DNA of 43,534 nucleotides, taken from contig JAFZKH010000009.1 of assembly GCA_017553685.1 (NCBI GenBank), positions 100,945 through 144,478 on the forward strand, written 5' to 3'. Both the position numbers and the translations under genes were made by a program. The DNA comes from Bacilli bacterium (GTDB lineage Bacteria; Bacillota_I; Bacilli_A; RF39; UBA660). The notes beneath the pieces were generated by a model, which worked only from the letters and a program-made list of their open reading frames with translations, was not told the origin of the DNA and searched no databases. This document shows, piece after piece, positions 34,413 to 43,031 of the stretch (position 1 is its first letter; each line of letters opens with the position of its first letter).

Positions 34413-35921
34413 CTAAATATTTGGAAGTGTACCAGGTCCAATAGGAATATTTAATAAATACCATCCAAATATTATAACTAATACTAATATAAATACAGTT
34501 GTGAAATAAGGCATAATTACTTTGTAACACTTTCTAACTGTAAAATCATTCTTATTATATAATCCAACATATCCCATAAATACTGAGAAATAAGGGAATA
34601 ATGGAGTCATCATGTTTGTAGCACTAGATGATAATCTATATATAGCTCCTGCAAATTCAGGTGTAATATTAGATTTCATAAATAAACTTATAGTTGCTGG
34701 AGCAAATGATTGCCACTTATTAGCAACTGAAGTTAAAAATACATTTGCAAGCATTATAAATATAATTGAAACTACTATTAATAATGCAAGTGATAAATTC
34801 ATTGATCTAATCCATCCAAATAATATTGATGTAACTACAGTACCAATATTAGAATACTTAAATAATGATATAAATTGTGATGCAAAGAATATAAGTATTA
34901 ATATTTCACCAATACCATTTAAACTATTAGTAAATAGTTTAATAACAGATTTATTATTTTGAATTTGCTTTGTACTAGCAGCATATATAATACCACAAAT
35001 TACTAAAGCAAGTACAACAATATATAAAATACCATTTACAAATGGAGAATTAGCTCCAAATAACTTATTAACATAGAACATTTGAGTATTATCTAATAGT
35101 ACTCCAGAGAATGGTAATCCTGGAATAATTTCATATGTAAATAATGCTACCATTGCTAAGAATACAATAGCTACTCTTTTTAATGCTTTCTTATCTAATT
35201 TAGGATCAATTTCTTCTTCATCTTCATTGATTCTAACAGGTTTCTTTCTTGTAATAAATTCAGTTAATATAGCAAGTGCAGCAGCTAATACTAATGAAGC
35301 AAATGCTATGAAATATAGGTTACCAGTATATCCATATGTATAACCTTTATTAACTTCCATAACAGCATTCTTAGCAAGTTCTATAATACTATAATCAAGT
35401 GATGTAATAAATAAGTTAATATTTGAACCAGCAGCAACAGATGCAAAAGCAAATGCCATACCATATAATTGATTTCTTCTATAAGAAGTAAATAATACTA
35501 CTGATACTGGAATTGTAATAACAAATGCCATATCAGTACTAAATCCCATTATTATACATAATAATGAAAATAAGAAGAATGTAACAGTTCTAGGAACTTT
35601 CTTAGCAATCTTATCAAATATACTATCAAGTAATCTTGATTTAGAAGCAACTCCTACACCTATTAAACCAATAAGTAAAGATCCTAGTGGTAAGAATGTA
35701 ATAAAGTTACTAGTTGCATTACTAAACATATATCTAATACCAGTACCACTAATTAAATTATTAACAGTAACTACTGATGTAGATGACTTTAAACTAGATG
35801 AAACATTATATGCTGTTCCATGAAAGTTTAGTAATGATAATAGAAAACTACCAACTATAGTTCCAAAACATAATAAAATATAGAACCATACAGGATGCAA
35901 ACTTTTTTTCTTTTCATCCAT
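34413..35921 (-). CDS. AbgT-family transporter
   Basis: The 502-residue polytopic protein has about 11-13 membrane segments. It matches AbgT (p-aminobenzoyl-glutamate / antimetabolite transporter): NFITFLPLGSLLIGLIGVGV, then the charged RKKP cytoplasmic loop, and the C-terminal block NVFLTSVANKWQSFAPATIS with RLSSSATNMMTPLFPYF. The family includes folate-precursor uptake and sulfonamide efflux members, which sequence does not separate. The ATG shares a base with the TAA of DUF951 (TAATG). Confidence 0.88.
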   Translation of the reverse strand: MDEKKKSLHPVWFYILLCFGTIVGSFLLSLLNFHGTAYNVSSSLKSSTSVVTVNNLISGTGIRYMFSNATSNFITFLPLGSLLIGLIGVGVASKSRLLDSIFDKIAKKVPRTVTFFLFSLLCIIMGFSTDMAFVITIPVSVVLFTSYRRNQLYGMAFAFASVAAGSNINLFITSLDYSIIELAKNAVMEVNKGYTYGYTGNLYFIAFASLVLAAALAILTEFITRKKPVRINEDEEEIDPKLDKKALKRVAIVFLAMVALFTYEIIPGLPFSGVLLDNTQMFYVNKLFGANSPFVNGILYIVVLALVICGIIYAASTKQIQNNKSVIKLFTNSLNGIGEILILIFFASQFISLFKYSNIGTVVTSILFGWIRSMNLSLALLIVVSIIFIMLANVFLTSVANKWQSFAPATISLFMKSNITPEFAGAIYRLSSSATNMMTPLFPYFSVFMGYVGLYNKNDFTVRKCYKVIMPYFTTVFILVLVIIFGWYLLNIPIGPGTLPNI

Positions 35922-36106
35922 TATTCTTCCACCACCTTTTTAAGCTTCTTTTCAAACTCTATTCTATCAAGCATAATCTCACGACCACACTTATCACATT
36001 TAATCTTAATATCGACTCCTACTCTCGTAATAGTCCATAGATTACTTCCACAAGGATGATCTTTTTTCATAATTACCTTGCTTCCTAATTTATAATTATT
36101 TTTCAT
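35921..36106 (-). CDS. DUF951 zinc-ribbon-like protein
   Basis: The 61-residue protein is of the DUF951 (YyzM) family: MKKDHPCGSNLWTITRVG, then IKCDKCGREIMLDRIEFEKK. One Cys in PCGS and a C-x2-C pair suggest a metal site. The ATG at 36106 sits behind GAGGTG, which itself overlaps the end of the mscS coding region (11-base overlap); the longer frame starts inside that gene. The family is common beside parB and ychF in Firmicutes. Confidence 0.9.
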   Translation of the reverse strand: MKNNYKLGSKVIMKKDHPCGSNLWTITRVGVDIKIKCDKCGREIMLDRIEFEKKLKKVVEE

Positions 36107-36893
36107 TATGCACCTCAACTTGCATATATGGAATCTTAATCTTTTGTTTATCAAACTCTGTTTTTACATGTTTAAGTACATTTCTTTTAATAACAGGCGC
36201 ATCTTCTGCATCAGCTATTACTTTAATACTATATACAACTGAAGAATCATCTAATGCTTCAATACCATCAAGTAATATATATTCAAGTTTATCTTCAGTT
36301 TCTTTAGTCATCTTTTCACATACTTTTCTAAGTATTTCTTCTACTTTGTCATTATCTTCTTCATATGCTACATTTATTTTAGTAATAATACTATTTTTGT
36401 GAACACTATAATTTGTAACAGCAGTTATTTCTCTATTAGCAATAATTCTAACTTCACCAGTTAATGCTTTTATTTTAGTAGATTTTAAACTGAAGTTTAC
36501 TACTTCACCTTTAAAGTCACCTACTTTAATAATATCCCCAATATTAAATTGGTCTTCAAATACTATAGCCATACCTACTAACATATCTTTAAGTAAATCT
36601 TGGAATGCAAGACCAATAACTAATGATACAGCTCCAATACTTGTTACTAAAGCAGTAGTATTAATCTTAAATGTATTTAATATAAATACAGCACATAAAA
36701 CTATAATTATATACTTAATTATTTTTCTAACTAAGATTAGTAATGTTGTTCTTCTTTTATTACCTTTTTTCTTTTCTTTTTTATTAATTCTACTAATTAT
36801 TATAGAGGTAACAATATATAAGAATAAACTTACTAATACAATAATTATTGAAACGAATATATTCTTTGGAATATGGTATCCAAATATATCCAT
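36096..36893 (-). CDS. MscS-family mechanosensitive channel
   Basis: The 265-residue protein has three N-terminal helices (about 8-30, 50-75 and 80-105); the pore helix carries SIGAVSLVIGLAFQDLLKD. The beta domain follows with FEDQFNIGDIIKVGDFKGEV and IIANREITAVTNYS, both diagnostic for MscS. The cytoplasmic vestibule is compact. It releases turgor under hypo-osmotic shock. The ATG at 36893 follows AGGAG at eight bases. It sits between parB and DUF951. Confidence 0.92.
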   Translation of the reverse strand: MDIFGYHIPKNIFVSIIIVLVSLFLYIVTSIIISRINKKEKKKGNKRRTTLLILVRKIIKYIIIVLCAVFILNTFKINTTALVTSIGAVSLVIGLAFQDLLKDMLVGMAIVFEDQFNIGDIIKVGDFKGEVVNFSLKSTKIKALTGEVRIIANREITAVTNYSVHKNSIITKINVAYEEDNDKVEEILRKVCEKMTKETEDKLEYILLDGIEALDDSSVVYSIKVIADAEDAPVIKRNVLKHVKTEFDKQKIKIPYMQVEVHNEK

Positions 36894-36904
36894 ATATATC
36901 ACTC

Positions 36905-37789
36905 CTAATCTTCAATATTACAATCTAATATTTCTAATATTCTATTTAAATCTTGTACAGAAGAAAACTTAATAGTTATCTTATTGTTAGAAACTTTAAC
37001 ATCACTACCTAGTTTTTCTTTTAGGTTTCTTTCAATTACTTTATATTCACTATTAGATGTAGTTCTAACTACTTTAACTTTCTTTTCAACTTTTTCTTCT
37101 TTAACTAGATCTTCTAATTCTCTAACAGATAATCCTTCAGATATAACTCTATTAGCTAATTCTTTAATCTTATCTTCATCTTCTATTTTACTAAGTACTC
37201 TTGCATGTCCCATAGATATTTTATTATCTAAAATATCATTTTGAATAGATACTGGTAATGTAAGAAGTCCAAGTATATTAGTAATATAACTTCTACTTTT
37301 ACCTACCTTCTTAGCAAGTTCTTCTTGTGTTAAATTAGATGCATCAATTATTGCTTTATAAGCTTTAGCTTCTTCAATTGAAGTTAAATTTTCTCTTTGA
37401 AGATTCTCTAATAAAGAGATTTGCATCATTTCATCATCAGTAAAATCTTTAATAATAGCAGGTATCTTTTCTAAACCAAGCATTTTAGATGCTCTATATC
37501 TTCTTTCACCTGCAACTATTTCATAACCTTTAATAGATTTCTTAACTATTATTGGTTGAAATACTCCATGTTCTTTGATTGAATCAGCAAGTTCATTTAA
37601 TGCTTCTTCATCAAATTTCTTTCTAGGTTGGTAAGGATTTGGTCTTAATTCATTTAAATCTAATTCAACAACTTCATCATTTTTCTTAGCTTCATCAACA
37701 ATAGTAGTTTCTAACTCTTCAAAAGTCATTGCATCATCAGAAAATAATTGCTCTAGACCTTTACCAAGTGCATTTCTTCTTTCACTCAT
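36905..37789 (-). CDS. parB: ParB/Spo0J chromosome partitioning protein
   Basis: ParB is a CTP-switched DNA clamp loaded at parS sites. The 294-residue protein has the Spo0J-type start MSERRNALGKGLEQLFSDD, which contacts ParA. The N-domain follows with ELRPNPYQPRKKFDEEAL and VAGERRYRASKMLGLEKIP (CTP site), then the HTH TQEELAKKVGKSRSYITNIL and a C-terminal dimer domain. The ATG overlaps the parA stop by eight bases. An upstream TTG is possible but is too near GGAGG. No parS was found nearby. Confidence 0.95.
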   Translation of the reverse strand: MSERRNALGKGLEQLFSDDAMTFEELETTIVDEAKKNDEVVELDLNELRPNPYQPRKKFDEEALNELADSIKEHGVFQPIIVKKSIKGYEIVAGERRYRASKMLGLEKIPAIIKDFTDDEMMQISLLENLQRENLTSIEEAKAYKAIIDASNLTQEELAKKVGKSRSYITNILGLLTLPVSIQNDILDNKISMGHARVLSKIEDEDKIKELANRVISEGLSVRELEDLVKEEKVEKKVKVVRTTSNSEYKVIERNLKEKLGSDVKVSNNKITIKFSSVQDLNRILEILDCNIED

Positions 37790-38567
37790 TTCTCTCAATA
37801 ACCTCCTTTGCCAAATTTAAATAAGCAGCTGTCCCTTTACTTTTATAGTTATAGTCTGCTATAGGTTTACCATGACTTGGTGCTTCTGCAAGTACTACAA
37901 GTCTTGGAATAATTGTATCGTAAACTTTTTCTTTAAAGTAACTTCTAATATTTTCAACAACTTCTAATCCAAGTAATGTTCTTGAATCAAGCATTGTAAG
38001 AACAACACCTTCAATATCAAGATTTGGATTTAAATTCTTTCTTGCCATTCTTACTGTATTTAATAATTGCATAATTCCTTCTAGTGCATAGAATTCACAT
38101 TGAACTGGAATTAATACTGAATCACTAGCAGTTAATGCATTAGTTGTAAGAATACCTAATGAAGGAGGACAATCAACTAAAATATAATCATAATTCTCTT
38201 TAACTTCATCTAATATTCTTTTTAATTGTTTTGCTCTAGCAAATGTAGGATCTTCTTTTTGCTTATTTAAGAAGTCTATATCAATACCTGCTAGATTAAT
38301 GCTAGATGGTAATATAGATAAATTTTTAAACTTAGTTTTAATAATAGATTCCTCTACTTTTTTAGTATCAAGTAATGCTTCATATAAAGATGCACTAAGT
38401 CCACCTTTTTCTATTCCTACACCTGTAGTAGCATTTCCTTGAGGATCTATATCTACAAGTAAAACTCTTTTACCAAGTAATCCTAATGATGAAGCTAAAT
38501 TAATACTTGTTGTTGTTTTACCTACTCCACCTTTTTGATTAACTAAAGATATAATTTTGCCCATCAT
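37782..38567 (-). CDS. parA: ParA/Soj chromosome partitioning ATPase
   Basis: The 261-residue protein is of the chromosomal Soj type. It has the deviant Walker A KGGVGKTTTSINLASSLG near residue 12, the A' motif VDIDPQGNAT, and Walker B YILVDCPPSLGILTTNAL. There is no N-terminal HTH, which marks it as chromosomal type Ia-short rather than plasmid type. It opens the parA-parB-mscS-DUF951-abgT-ychF run. The spacer upstream is AT-rich with no clear promoter. Confidence 0.96.
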   Translation of the reverse strand: MMGKIISLVNQKGGVGKTTTSINLASSLGLLGKRVLLVDIDPQGNATTGVGIEKGGLSASLYEALLDTKKVEESIIKTKFKNLSILPSSINLAGIDIDFLNKQKEDPTFARAKQLKRILDEVKENYDYILVDCPPSLGILTTNALTASDSVLIPVQCEFYALEGIMQLLNTVRMARKNLNPNLDIEGVVLTMLDSRTLLGLEVVENIRSYFKEKVYDTIIPRLVVLAEAPSHGKPIADYNYKSKGTAAYLNLAKEVIERNE

Positions 38568-38641
38568 TTAACACTTCCTTTTACCATCAATTGCTATAAT
38601 ATATTTTACCAAAAAATACTAAAAAATAGAAGAAAAATACA

Positions 38642-38676
38642 AAAAAAACTCAAGATTATTCCTGAGTTCTTTTTTC
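38642..38676 (-). terminator. Terminator after the 133-aa unknown gene
   Basis: The minus strand folds AACTCAGG / CTTGAGTT (one G-U pair) with a 6-base loop and a run of T. The stop of the gene (38656-38658) is in the loop. Confidence 0.8.
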
Positions 38677-39057
38677 TATATCTAAATAACCATTAAACTC
38701 CATTTTTATATCATCGTCTATATTAATATTTGCCTTGATTTTATTATCTACTACTTTACCTAGTTTAATAACTGCAGAGCCACATAAATCAGGGCATATA
38801 AATACTTCAGTATCATAGGCTTCAATAGTCATAACACTTGTGTCATCTTCATGATATTCTCTATTCTCGAAAGCAAAAATATCATTTGCTTGTTCAAACC
38901 CAACATTTATATCTACATATCCCCTATCGTTAGTTTCTTTATTAACAAAATCAAAACGAATAAACAATCCATATCCAGACATTTCATTCATTATAGATTT
39001 TATAACAGTTACTTTTTGAGAAACTAGTTCTACATTTTGATTATTAATATTAAACAT
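38656..39057 (-). CDS. Hypothetical cytoplasmic protein
   Basis: I do not recognise a family. The 133-residue protein has no signal peptide or membrane helix. It is predicted beta-rich, with alternating hydrophobics (GLFIRFDFVNKETNDRGYVD, then TSVMTIEAYDTEVFICPD), one C-x4-C pair (CPDLC) and an acidic net charge. The start at 39057 follows AGGTGAT; a GTG three codons earlier is inside that site. It is a single-gene unit: a TGTTATAAT element (39075-39083) lies upstream and a terminator spans its stop. Confidence 0.7.
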   Translation of the reverse strand: MFNINNQNVELVSQKVTVIKSIMNEMSGYGLFIRFDFVNKETNDRGYVDINVGFEQANDIFAFENREYHEDDTSVMTIEAYDTEVFICPDLCGSAVIKLGKVVDNKIKANINIDDDIKMEFNGYLDIEKRTQE

Positions 39058-39074
39058 AATTATCACCTATACCA

Positions 39075-39083
39075 ATTATAACA
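39075..39083 (-). promoter_or_regulatory. Extended -10 before the 133-aa gene
   Basis: TGTTATAAT on the minus strand lies 17 bases before the ATG, directly past the rpsI terminator. Confidence 0.5.
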
Positions 39084-39085
39084 TA

Positions 39086-39112
39086 GAAAAAAGACCTATT
39101 AAATAGGTCTTC
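39086..39112 (-). terminator. Terminator of rplM-rpsI
   Basis: On the minus strand the perfect stem AAGACCTATT / AATAGGTCTT has a one-base centre and a T-run. It closes the L13-S9 unit. Confidence 0.87.
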
Positions 39113-39123
39113 AATAAAGCATA

Positions 39124-39537
39124 TTATCTCTTTGAGAATTGTGGAGCTTTTCTTGCTTTCTTTAATCCTGGTTTCTTTCTTTCTTTAATTCTAGAATCTC
39201 TAGTAATAAATCCTTTAGCTTTTAGAATCTTTCTGAAAGATGAATCAGAGTTAGGATCTGTATTTTTATCATATTCAAGTAATGCTTTTGTAATACCATG
39301 TCTAGCAGCACCAGCTTGTCCTGCTTTTCCACCACCACTTACGATAATTTCGATATCGAATTTATCAACAGTGTTAGTAGCTTCTAATGGTTGTTTTAAA
39401 TCAAGAACTAATGTTGGAAGTTCAAAATATTCATTAACATCTTTACCATTAACAGTTATGTTACCTTTACCAGATACCATAGTTACTTTAGCAATAGATG
39501 TTTTTCTATGACCTGTACCTATAAATTTAGTTGCCAT
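39124..39537 (-). CDS. rpsI: 30S ribosomal protein S9
   Basis: The 137-residue protein has KFIGTGHRKTSIAKVTMVSG at the start, IIVSGGGKAGQAGAARHGIT in the middle, and the C-terminal tail KKPGLKKARKAPQFSKR, whose final Lys-Arg reaches the P-site tRNA. AGGAGG precedes the start. It follows rplM by nine bases, as in most bacteria. Confidence 0.97.
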   Translation of the reverse strand: MATKFIGTGHRKTSIAKVTMVSGKGNITVNGKDVNEYFELPTLVLDLKQPLEATNTVDKFDIEIIVSGGGKAGQAGAARHGITKALLEYDKNTDPNSDSSFRKILKAKGFITRDSRIKERKKPGLKKARKAPQFSKR

Positions 39538-39546
39538 TTAAACCTC

Positions 39547-39978
39547 CTACTTAATTTCCATAGTGATAGGTTTTTGAGCTTCATGTTTATGTTCACTACC
39601 ACGATAAACGAATAGTTTTTTACCCATTGCTCTACCTAATCTACCTTTTGGAAGCATTCCTTTGATTGCTCTTTCCATCATTTCTTCTGGATAGTTTTCA
39701 ATCATTTCTCTAGCATTTCTTTCTCTTAATCCACCTGGATATCCACTATGATTATAATACATTTTTTGATCTAACTTATTACCAGTTAAATTAACTTTTT
39801 CAGCGTTGATTATTATTACATAATCACCACAATCAACATGAGGTGTATAAATTGCCTTATGTTTTCCACGTAATACTGAAGCAGCTTTAGTTGCTACACG
39901 TCCTAAATTTTTACCTGCAGCATCTATAACATACCAGTTACGTTTTACATCTGACTTCTTAGCCATAAATGTGTCCAT
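39547..39978 (-). CDS. rplM: 50S ribosomal protein L13
   Basis: The 143-residue protein reads [19 protein letters not shown], then [38 protein letters not shown], and [20 protein letters not shown], all conserved in L13. The first ATG fits the usual N-terminus, in which F-M-A-K follows a few residues later. It is preceded by the L13 leader and a consensus promoter, and heads the unit with rpsI. Confidence 0.97.
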   Translation of the reverse strand: MDTFMAKKSDVKRNWYVIDAAGKNLGRVATKAASVLRGKHKAIYTPHVDCGDYVIIINAEKVNLTGNKLDQKMYYNHSGYPGGLRERNAREMIENYPEEMMERAIKGMLPKGRLGRAMGKKLFVYRGSEHKHEAQKPITMEIK

Positions 39979-39999
39979 AAAATTTTTCCCTTTCTTAAA

Positions 40000-40058
40000 T
40001 CTTAAACTAACCTTCCCGCAGTTAATTTAATATTTGTGGGTTTTTAAATGTACCAGTA
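40000..40058 (-). promoter_or_regulatory. L13 ribosomal leader element
   Basis: The rplM 5' leader contains CTGGTACATTTAAAAACCC, then CACAAATATTAAATT, AACTGCGGGAAGG and TTAGTTTAAG. The pairing CCCAC / TGCGGG and the GGAAGG tail match the known L13 leader of low-GC Firmicutes, thought to bind L13 and repress the operon. Confidence 0.75.
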
Positions 40059-40061
40059 GTA

Positions 40062-40090
40062 ATTCTACTAAAAAATAGTAGAATTGTCAA
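40062..40090 (-). promoter_or_regulatory. rplM-rpsI promoter
   Basis: The minus strand has consensus TTGACA (40085-40090), 17 bases, and TAGAAT (40062-40067). The spacer and -10 also form a 9-bp inverted repeat, ATTCTACTA / TAGTAGAAT. Confidence 0.83.
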
Positions 40091-40121
40091 TAATTATAAC
40101 AGTTTTTTTACATTTATAAAC

Positions 40122-40156
40122 AAAAAAGCAAATTGCTATTTATCAGCAATTTGCAC
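40122..40156 (-). terminator. Terminator of cdaA-cdaR
   Basis: The stem GCAAATTGCT / AGCAATTTGC has a 7-base loop and a T-run on the minus strand. The cdaR stop codon TAG (40136-40138) lies at the stem-loop junction. Confidence 0.87.
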
Positions 40157-41467
40157 TTTTACTTTTGTAGTCTTTGGTGTATATTGAACTTTTTCGTCAT
40201 TACCTTCAACTATAACATTAACATCATGTTCACCAGGTCCTAAATTATTAAGATCTATATATGCATTAATATCTGAAGGAGATATCTTATCAATAACAGA
40301 TGATACACCTTTTAATATTACTGAAATTGTTGTAGTATCAACATTTTCAATAGCATAGTTTTCACCTAAGTTGATATAACTTAATCTTACATCAGATAAT
40401 TCTGTTGACGATTCATCACCAAGTGATATTTCAATAGTAACTGTCTTAACAGAAACTTCTCTAATACCAGCTGGTTTCTTAATAGTTTTAGTATACTTTT
40501 TATTTGTCTTAATATCAGATACATCTACTTTAACATCAATTGATGATACTTTAGATAATGCCTTTTCAGAGCCATAAATAGTTACTTCACTAACTGAACT
40601 TGTAATAGATTCAACAGATTTACCAAATACAATTCTATCTAATCCTACAGGAACTACTTTTAATGGAACTGTTTTACTAGGAGATTCTATTTCTACCTTA
40701 GCATCTACCTTATTTGGAACTAATTCCACATTAAGGATTTTACCATTTTCATCATAAGCAACTACTTGATTATCTTTAATAGTATTTTCTCCAACAGCAG
40801 GATCAGTTAAATTATTAACATTAATTAAAGCCTTAATAGTAGCTATTTTATTTAATTTATCTTCAGTACCTTTAGCAATAACACTATTTGTACTTAATTC
40901 AATATCTTTTATAGACATCTTACTATCTAATGAAGTTAAATTTAATACTTCATAAGAAATATCTTTAGTAGCAGATTGTTTAGTACTTACTACTACTGTT
41001 ACTATTGAAGGATCAAGTTTATATTCAACAGCTGTTATAGCTTGTTTATAGTTTAATTTAACTTCATGTACTCCAGGAGTTAAATCACTTAAATCCACAG
41101 TAACATTTTGTGATGGTAATTGTTTTGCTAAATATAAGTTAGCTTTTGTACCAATCATAGTAATATCTACTTTATCAGGTAGACCTTCAACTACATATTC
41201 TTCATCATTATAGTTAGCAGTAACAGGTTGATTATATAATACTTCAGCTTCTGTTTCTACAAGTGTAGTACTTGCTCTATCTACCACAAAGAATATAACA
41301 ATAGCAAATACTAAAGAAAGGATAATAATACTTCTTTTAGTTCTTAAAATGCCTTCTAAAGGTTTATTAATTATTTTTAATTTTTTACCAATAGAAACAA
41401 AGAATCTAGTTATTGGTATAATTAAATGTCTATCAAAGAACTTAATAATTCTCTTAATTAATTTCAT
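40136..41467 (-). CDS. cdaR: YbbR-domain regulator of CdaA
   Basis: CdaR is the extracytoplasmic regulator of the diadenylate cyclase CdaA. The 443-residue protein has an N-terminal cytoplasmic part, one membrane helix near 45-65 (IIILSLVFAIVIFFV), and then a chain of YbbR repeats, seen in recurring P-x-x-V-D-I / V-x-V-x-D-L patterns (VDLSDLTPGVHEVKLNY; IDVKVDVSDIKT; AYIDLNNLGPGEHDVNV). The ATG at 41467 follows AGGAGG at nine bases and overlaps the cdaA end by 14 bases. It ends in a terminator. Confidence 0.88.
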   Translation of the reverse strand: MKLIKRIIKFFDRHLIIPITRFFVSIGKKLKIINKPLEGILRTKRSIIILSLVFAIVIFFVVDRASTTLVETEAEVLYNQPVTANYNDEEYVVEGLPDKVDITMIGTKANLYLAKQLPSQNVTVDLSDLTPGVHEVKLNYKQAITAVEYKLDPSIVTVVVSTKQSATKDISYEVLNLTSLDSKMSIKDIELSTNSVIAKGTEDKLNKIATIKALINVNNLTDPAVGENTIKDNQVVAYDENGKILNVELVPNKVDAKVEIESPSKTVPLKVVPVGLDRIVFGKSVESITSSVSEVTIYGSEKALSKVSSIDVKVDVSDIKTNKKYTKTIKKPAGIREVSVKTVTIEISLGDESSTELSDVRLSYINLGENYAIENVDTTTISVILKGVSSVIDKISPSDINAYIDLNNLGPGEHDVNVIVEGNDEKVQYTPKTTKVKVQIADK

Positions 41468-42278
41468 CAATGTCATCCTCCTCTTCTTCTTTTTCTACAA
41501 CAAAAGTTTCAGATTTTGGCATTAATTCTTCTAAGATGATAGATTTTACTTCGTCTATAGATAAGTTATAGTTTAATTTTCCATCAATAGCAACAGATAC
41601 TCTACCTGTTTCTTCTGAAACAATAATAGCAATTGCATCACTTTCTTCAGAGATACCAATAGCAGCTCTATGACGAGTACCTAATCTCTTACTAAATTTC
41701 ATATCAACAGTTGTTGGAAAAACAGCACCTGCACATGTAATTTTATTACCTTGAATAATTACACCACCATCATGAAGTGGATTATCTGGGAAGAATATAG
41801 AACATAGTAATTCATTAGATATATCAGCATATATTTTCTTAGCTTTTTCAATATAATTAAGTAATGACGTATCTCTTTCAATTACTATAATAGCTCCAAT
41901 TCTATTCTTCTTTAAATATTCTAAAGCTCCTCCTATTTCAGTAACCATCTTTTCTCTTTCACTAAGAGATAAAGTTTTATGACTACCAAGTAATTTAGCC
42001 TTACCTAACTGTTCTAACGCAGATCTTATCTCTGGTTGGAATATAATTATTAAAGCTATTGGAGCCCATGAAATAACATATTCAAATAATAAACCAATAG
42101 TTACTAAACCAAAATAATCACTTACTAGTTTAATAATAACTATTATTACTATTCCTTTTAAAATCATAGAAAATTTAACATTTTTTCTAACATTTTTTAA
42201 TATATAGTATAGAATTAACCATACTAAACATATATCTACTATTTTTTTAATTATCGATAATACACTATCTAAACTCAT
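41454..42278 (-). CDS. cdaA: Diadenylate cyclase CdaA (DAC domain)
   Basis: CdaA makes the second messenger c-di-AMP, which controls potassium and osmolyte balance and the wall. The 274-residue protein has three N-terminal membrane helices (about 10-95) and then the DAC domain. The conserved region reads PLHDGGVIIQ, KRLGTRHRAAIG and IIVSEETGRVSVAI. The RHR motif is intact, but the classical DGA is DGG. Family length is normal. AGGAGG precedes the start. It lies between an upstream lipoprotein and cdaR in one operon; the usual glmM is not next to them. Confidence 0.9.
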   Translation of the reverse strand: MSLDSVLSIIKKIVDICLVWLILYYILKNVRKNVKFSMILKGIVIIVIIKLVSDYFGLVTIGLLFEYVISWAPIALIIIFQPEIRSALEQLGKAKLLGSHKTLSLSEREKMVTEIGGALEYLKKNRIGAIIVIERDTSLLNYIEKAKKIYADISNELLCSIFFPDNPLHDGGVIIQGNKITCAGAVFPTTVDMKFSKRLGTRHRAAIGISEESDAIAIIVSEETGRVSVAIDGKLNYNLSIDEVKSIILEELMPKSETFVVEKEEEEDDIDEIN

Positions 42279-42286
42279 ATATCCTC

Positions 42287-42994
42287 CTACATCCTGTTAT
42301 TCTTTTTATTCTTAATATATACTACTACAATTACAATAATTATTGCTAGTACTGCTGCAACAATAAATAAATATTCATATCCAATACTAAATGCTTTATC
42401 ACCAAATTTAATAGCAGCACTATTTTTAGGTCTATTACCATCAAATTCAATCATTATATTCTTATATTCATCAGTATCTGCTTTAACATACCATGTATAT
42501 TTATTATTAACAACTTTATCAGCATTATGATCACTAACTTCAAATGGTACTTCTATTACTACTTCTATTTCATCATATACATATCTATTTGATGCTTTAG
42601 TATTTATTAAACCAAATTGATCAAATTCTATTCTTATATGATTCTTATCTTTACAAACTATTTTTTCTTCAAAAATATCAGTTTTAAAATTCTTTGAATA
42701 TTCTTCAATACTACTATAACTATTATTAACAGTAGCTGAAGTAGTACTATCAGCAGATATAATTGAGTAATTATCATCACCCATATAACTTGTTTTATAT
42801 ATCTTATATAAATAACTAACAGATTGACTTATATCAAGATTAGTTCTTGATTTCATTCTATTAGTATTTTCAGTAGCAGTTACCTTCTCGTTAACTGATA
42901 AATCTTTATTAATTTGTAACTCGTAGTTAACTTTACAACCAGAAATCATTATAACAAAAAATAATATTATTAATACTCTTTTTATATACTTCAT
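42287..42994 (-). CDS. Lipoprotein with C-terminal membrane helix (LppM-like)
   Basis: The 235-residue protein has a lipoprotein signal peptide with lipobox MISGC (Cys20). A beta-rich extracellular part follows (YELQINKDLSVNEKVTATEN, and IEVVIEVPFEVSDHNADKV), then a C-terminal helix near 208-230 with a basic cytoplasmic end KNKKNNRM. This layout resembles LppM-type proteins, named with low confidence. It starts the operon with cdaA-cdaR, only eight bases before cdaA, which suggests a link to c-di-AMP or wall sensing. The Shine-Dalgarno is GGAGA. Confidence 0.65.
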   Translation of the reverse strand: MKYIKRVLIILFFVIMISGCKVNYELQINKDLSVNEKVTATENTNRMKSRTNLDISQSVSYLYKIYKTSYMGDDNYSIISADSTTSATVNNSYSSIEEYSKNFKTDIFEEKIVCKDKNHIRIEFDQFGLINTKASNRYVYDEIEVVIEVPFEVSDHNADKVVNNKYTWYVKADTDEYKNIMIEFDGNRPKNSAAIKFGDKAFSIGYEYLFIVAAVLAIIIVIVVVYIKNKKNNRM

Positions 42995-43014
42995 AACTAA
43001 TCTCCGTAAAATAA

Positions 43015-43023
43015 ATTATATCA
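43015..43023 (-). promoter_or_regulatory. Extended -10 before the lipoprotein-cdaA-cdaR operon
   Basis: TGATATAAT on the minus strand lies 20 bases before the lipoprotein start, just past a terminator. Confidence 0.5.
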
Positions 43024-43031
43024 TATTCTTA

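Noticed and set aside
36905-40135. parS site near parAB
   Set aside because: No TGTTTCACGTGAAACA-like palindrome was found. The nearest, around 39867 (TTTTCCACGTAATACT), lacks the second arm and lies in rplM.
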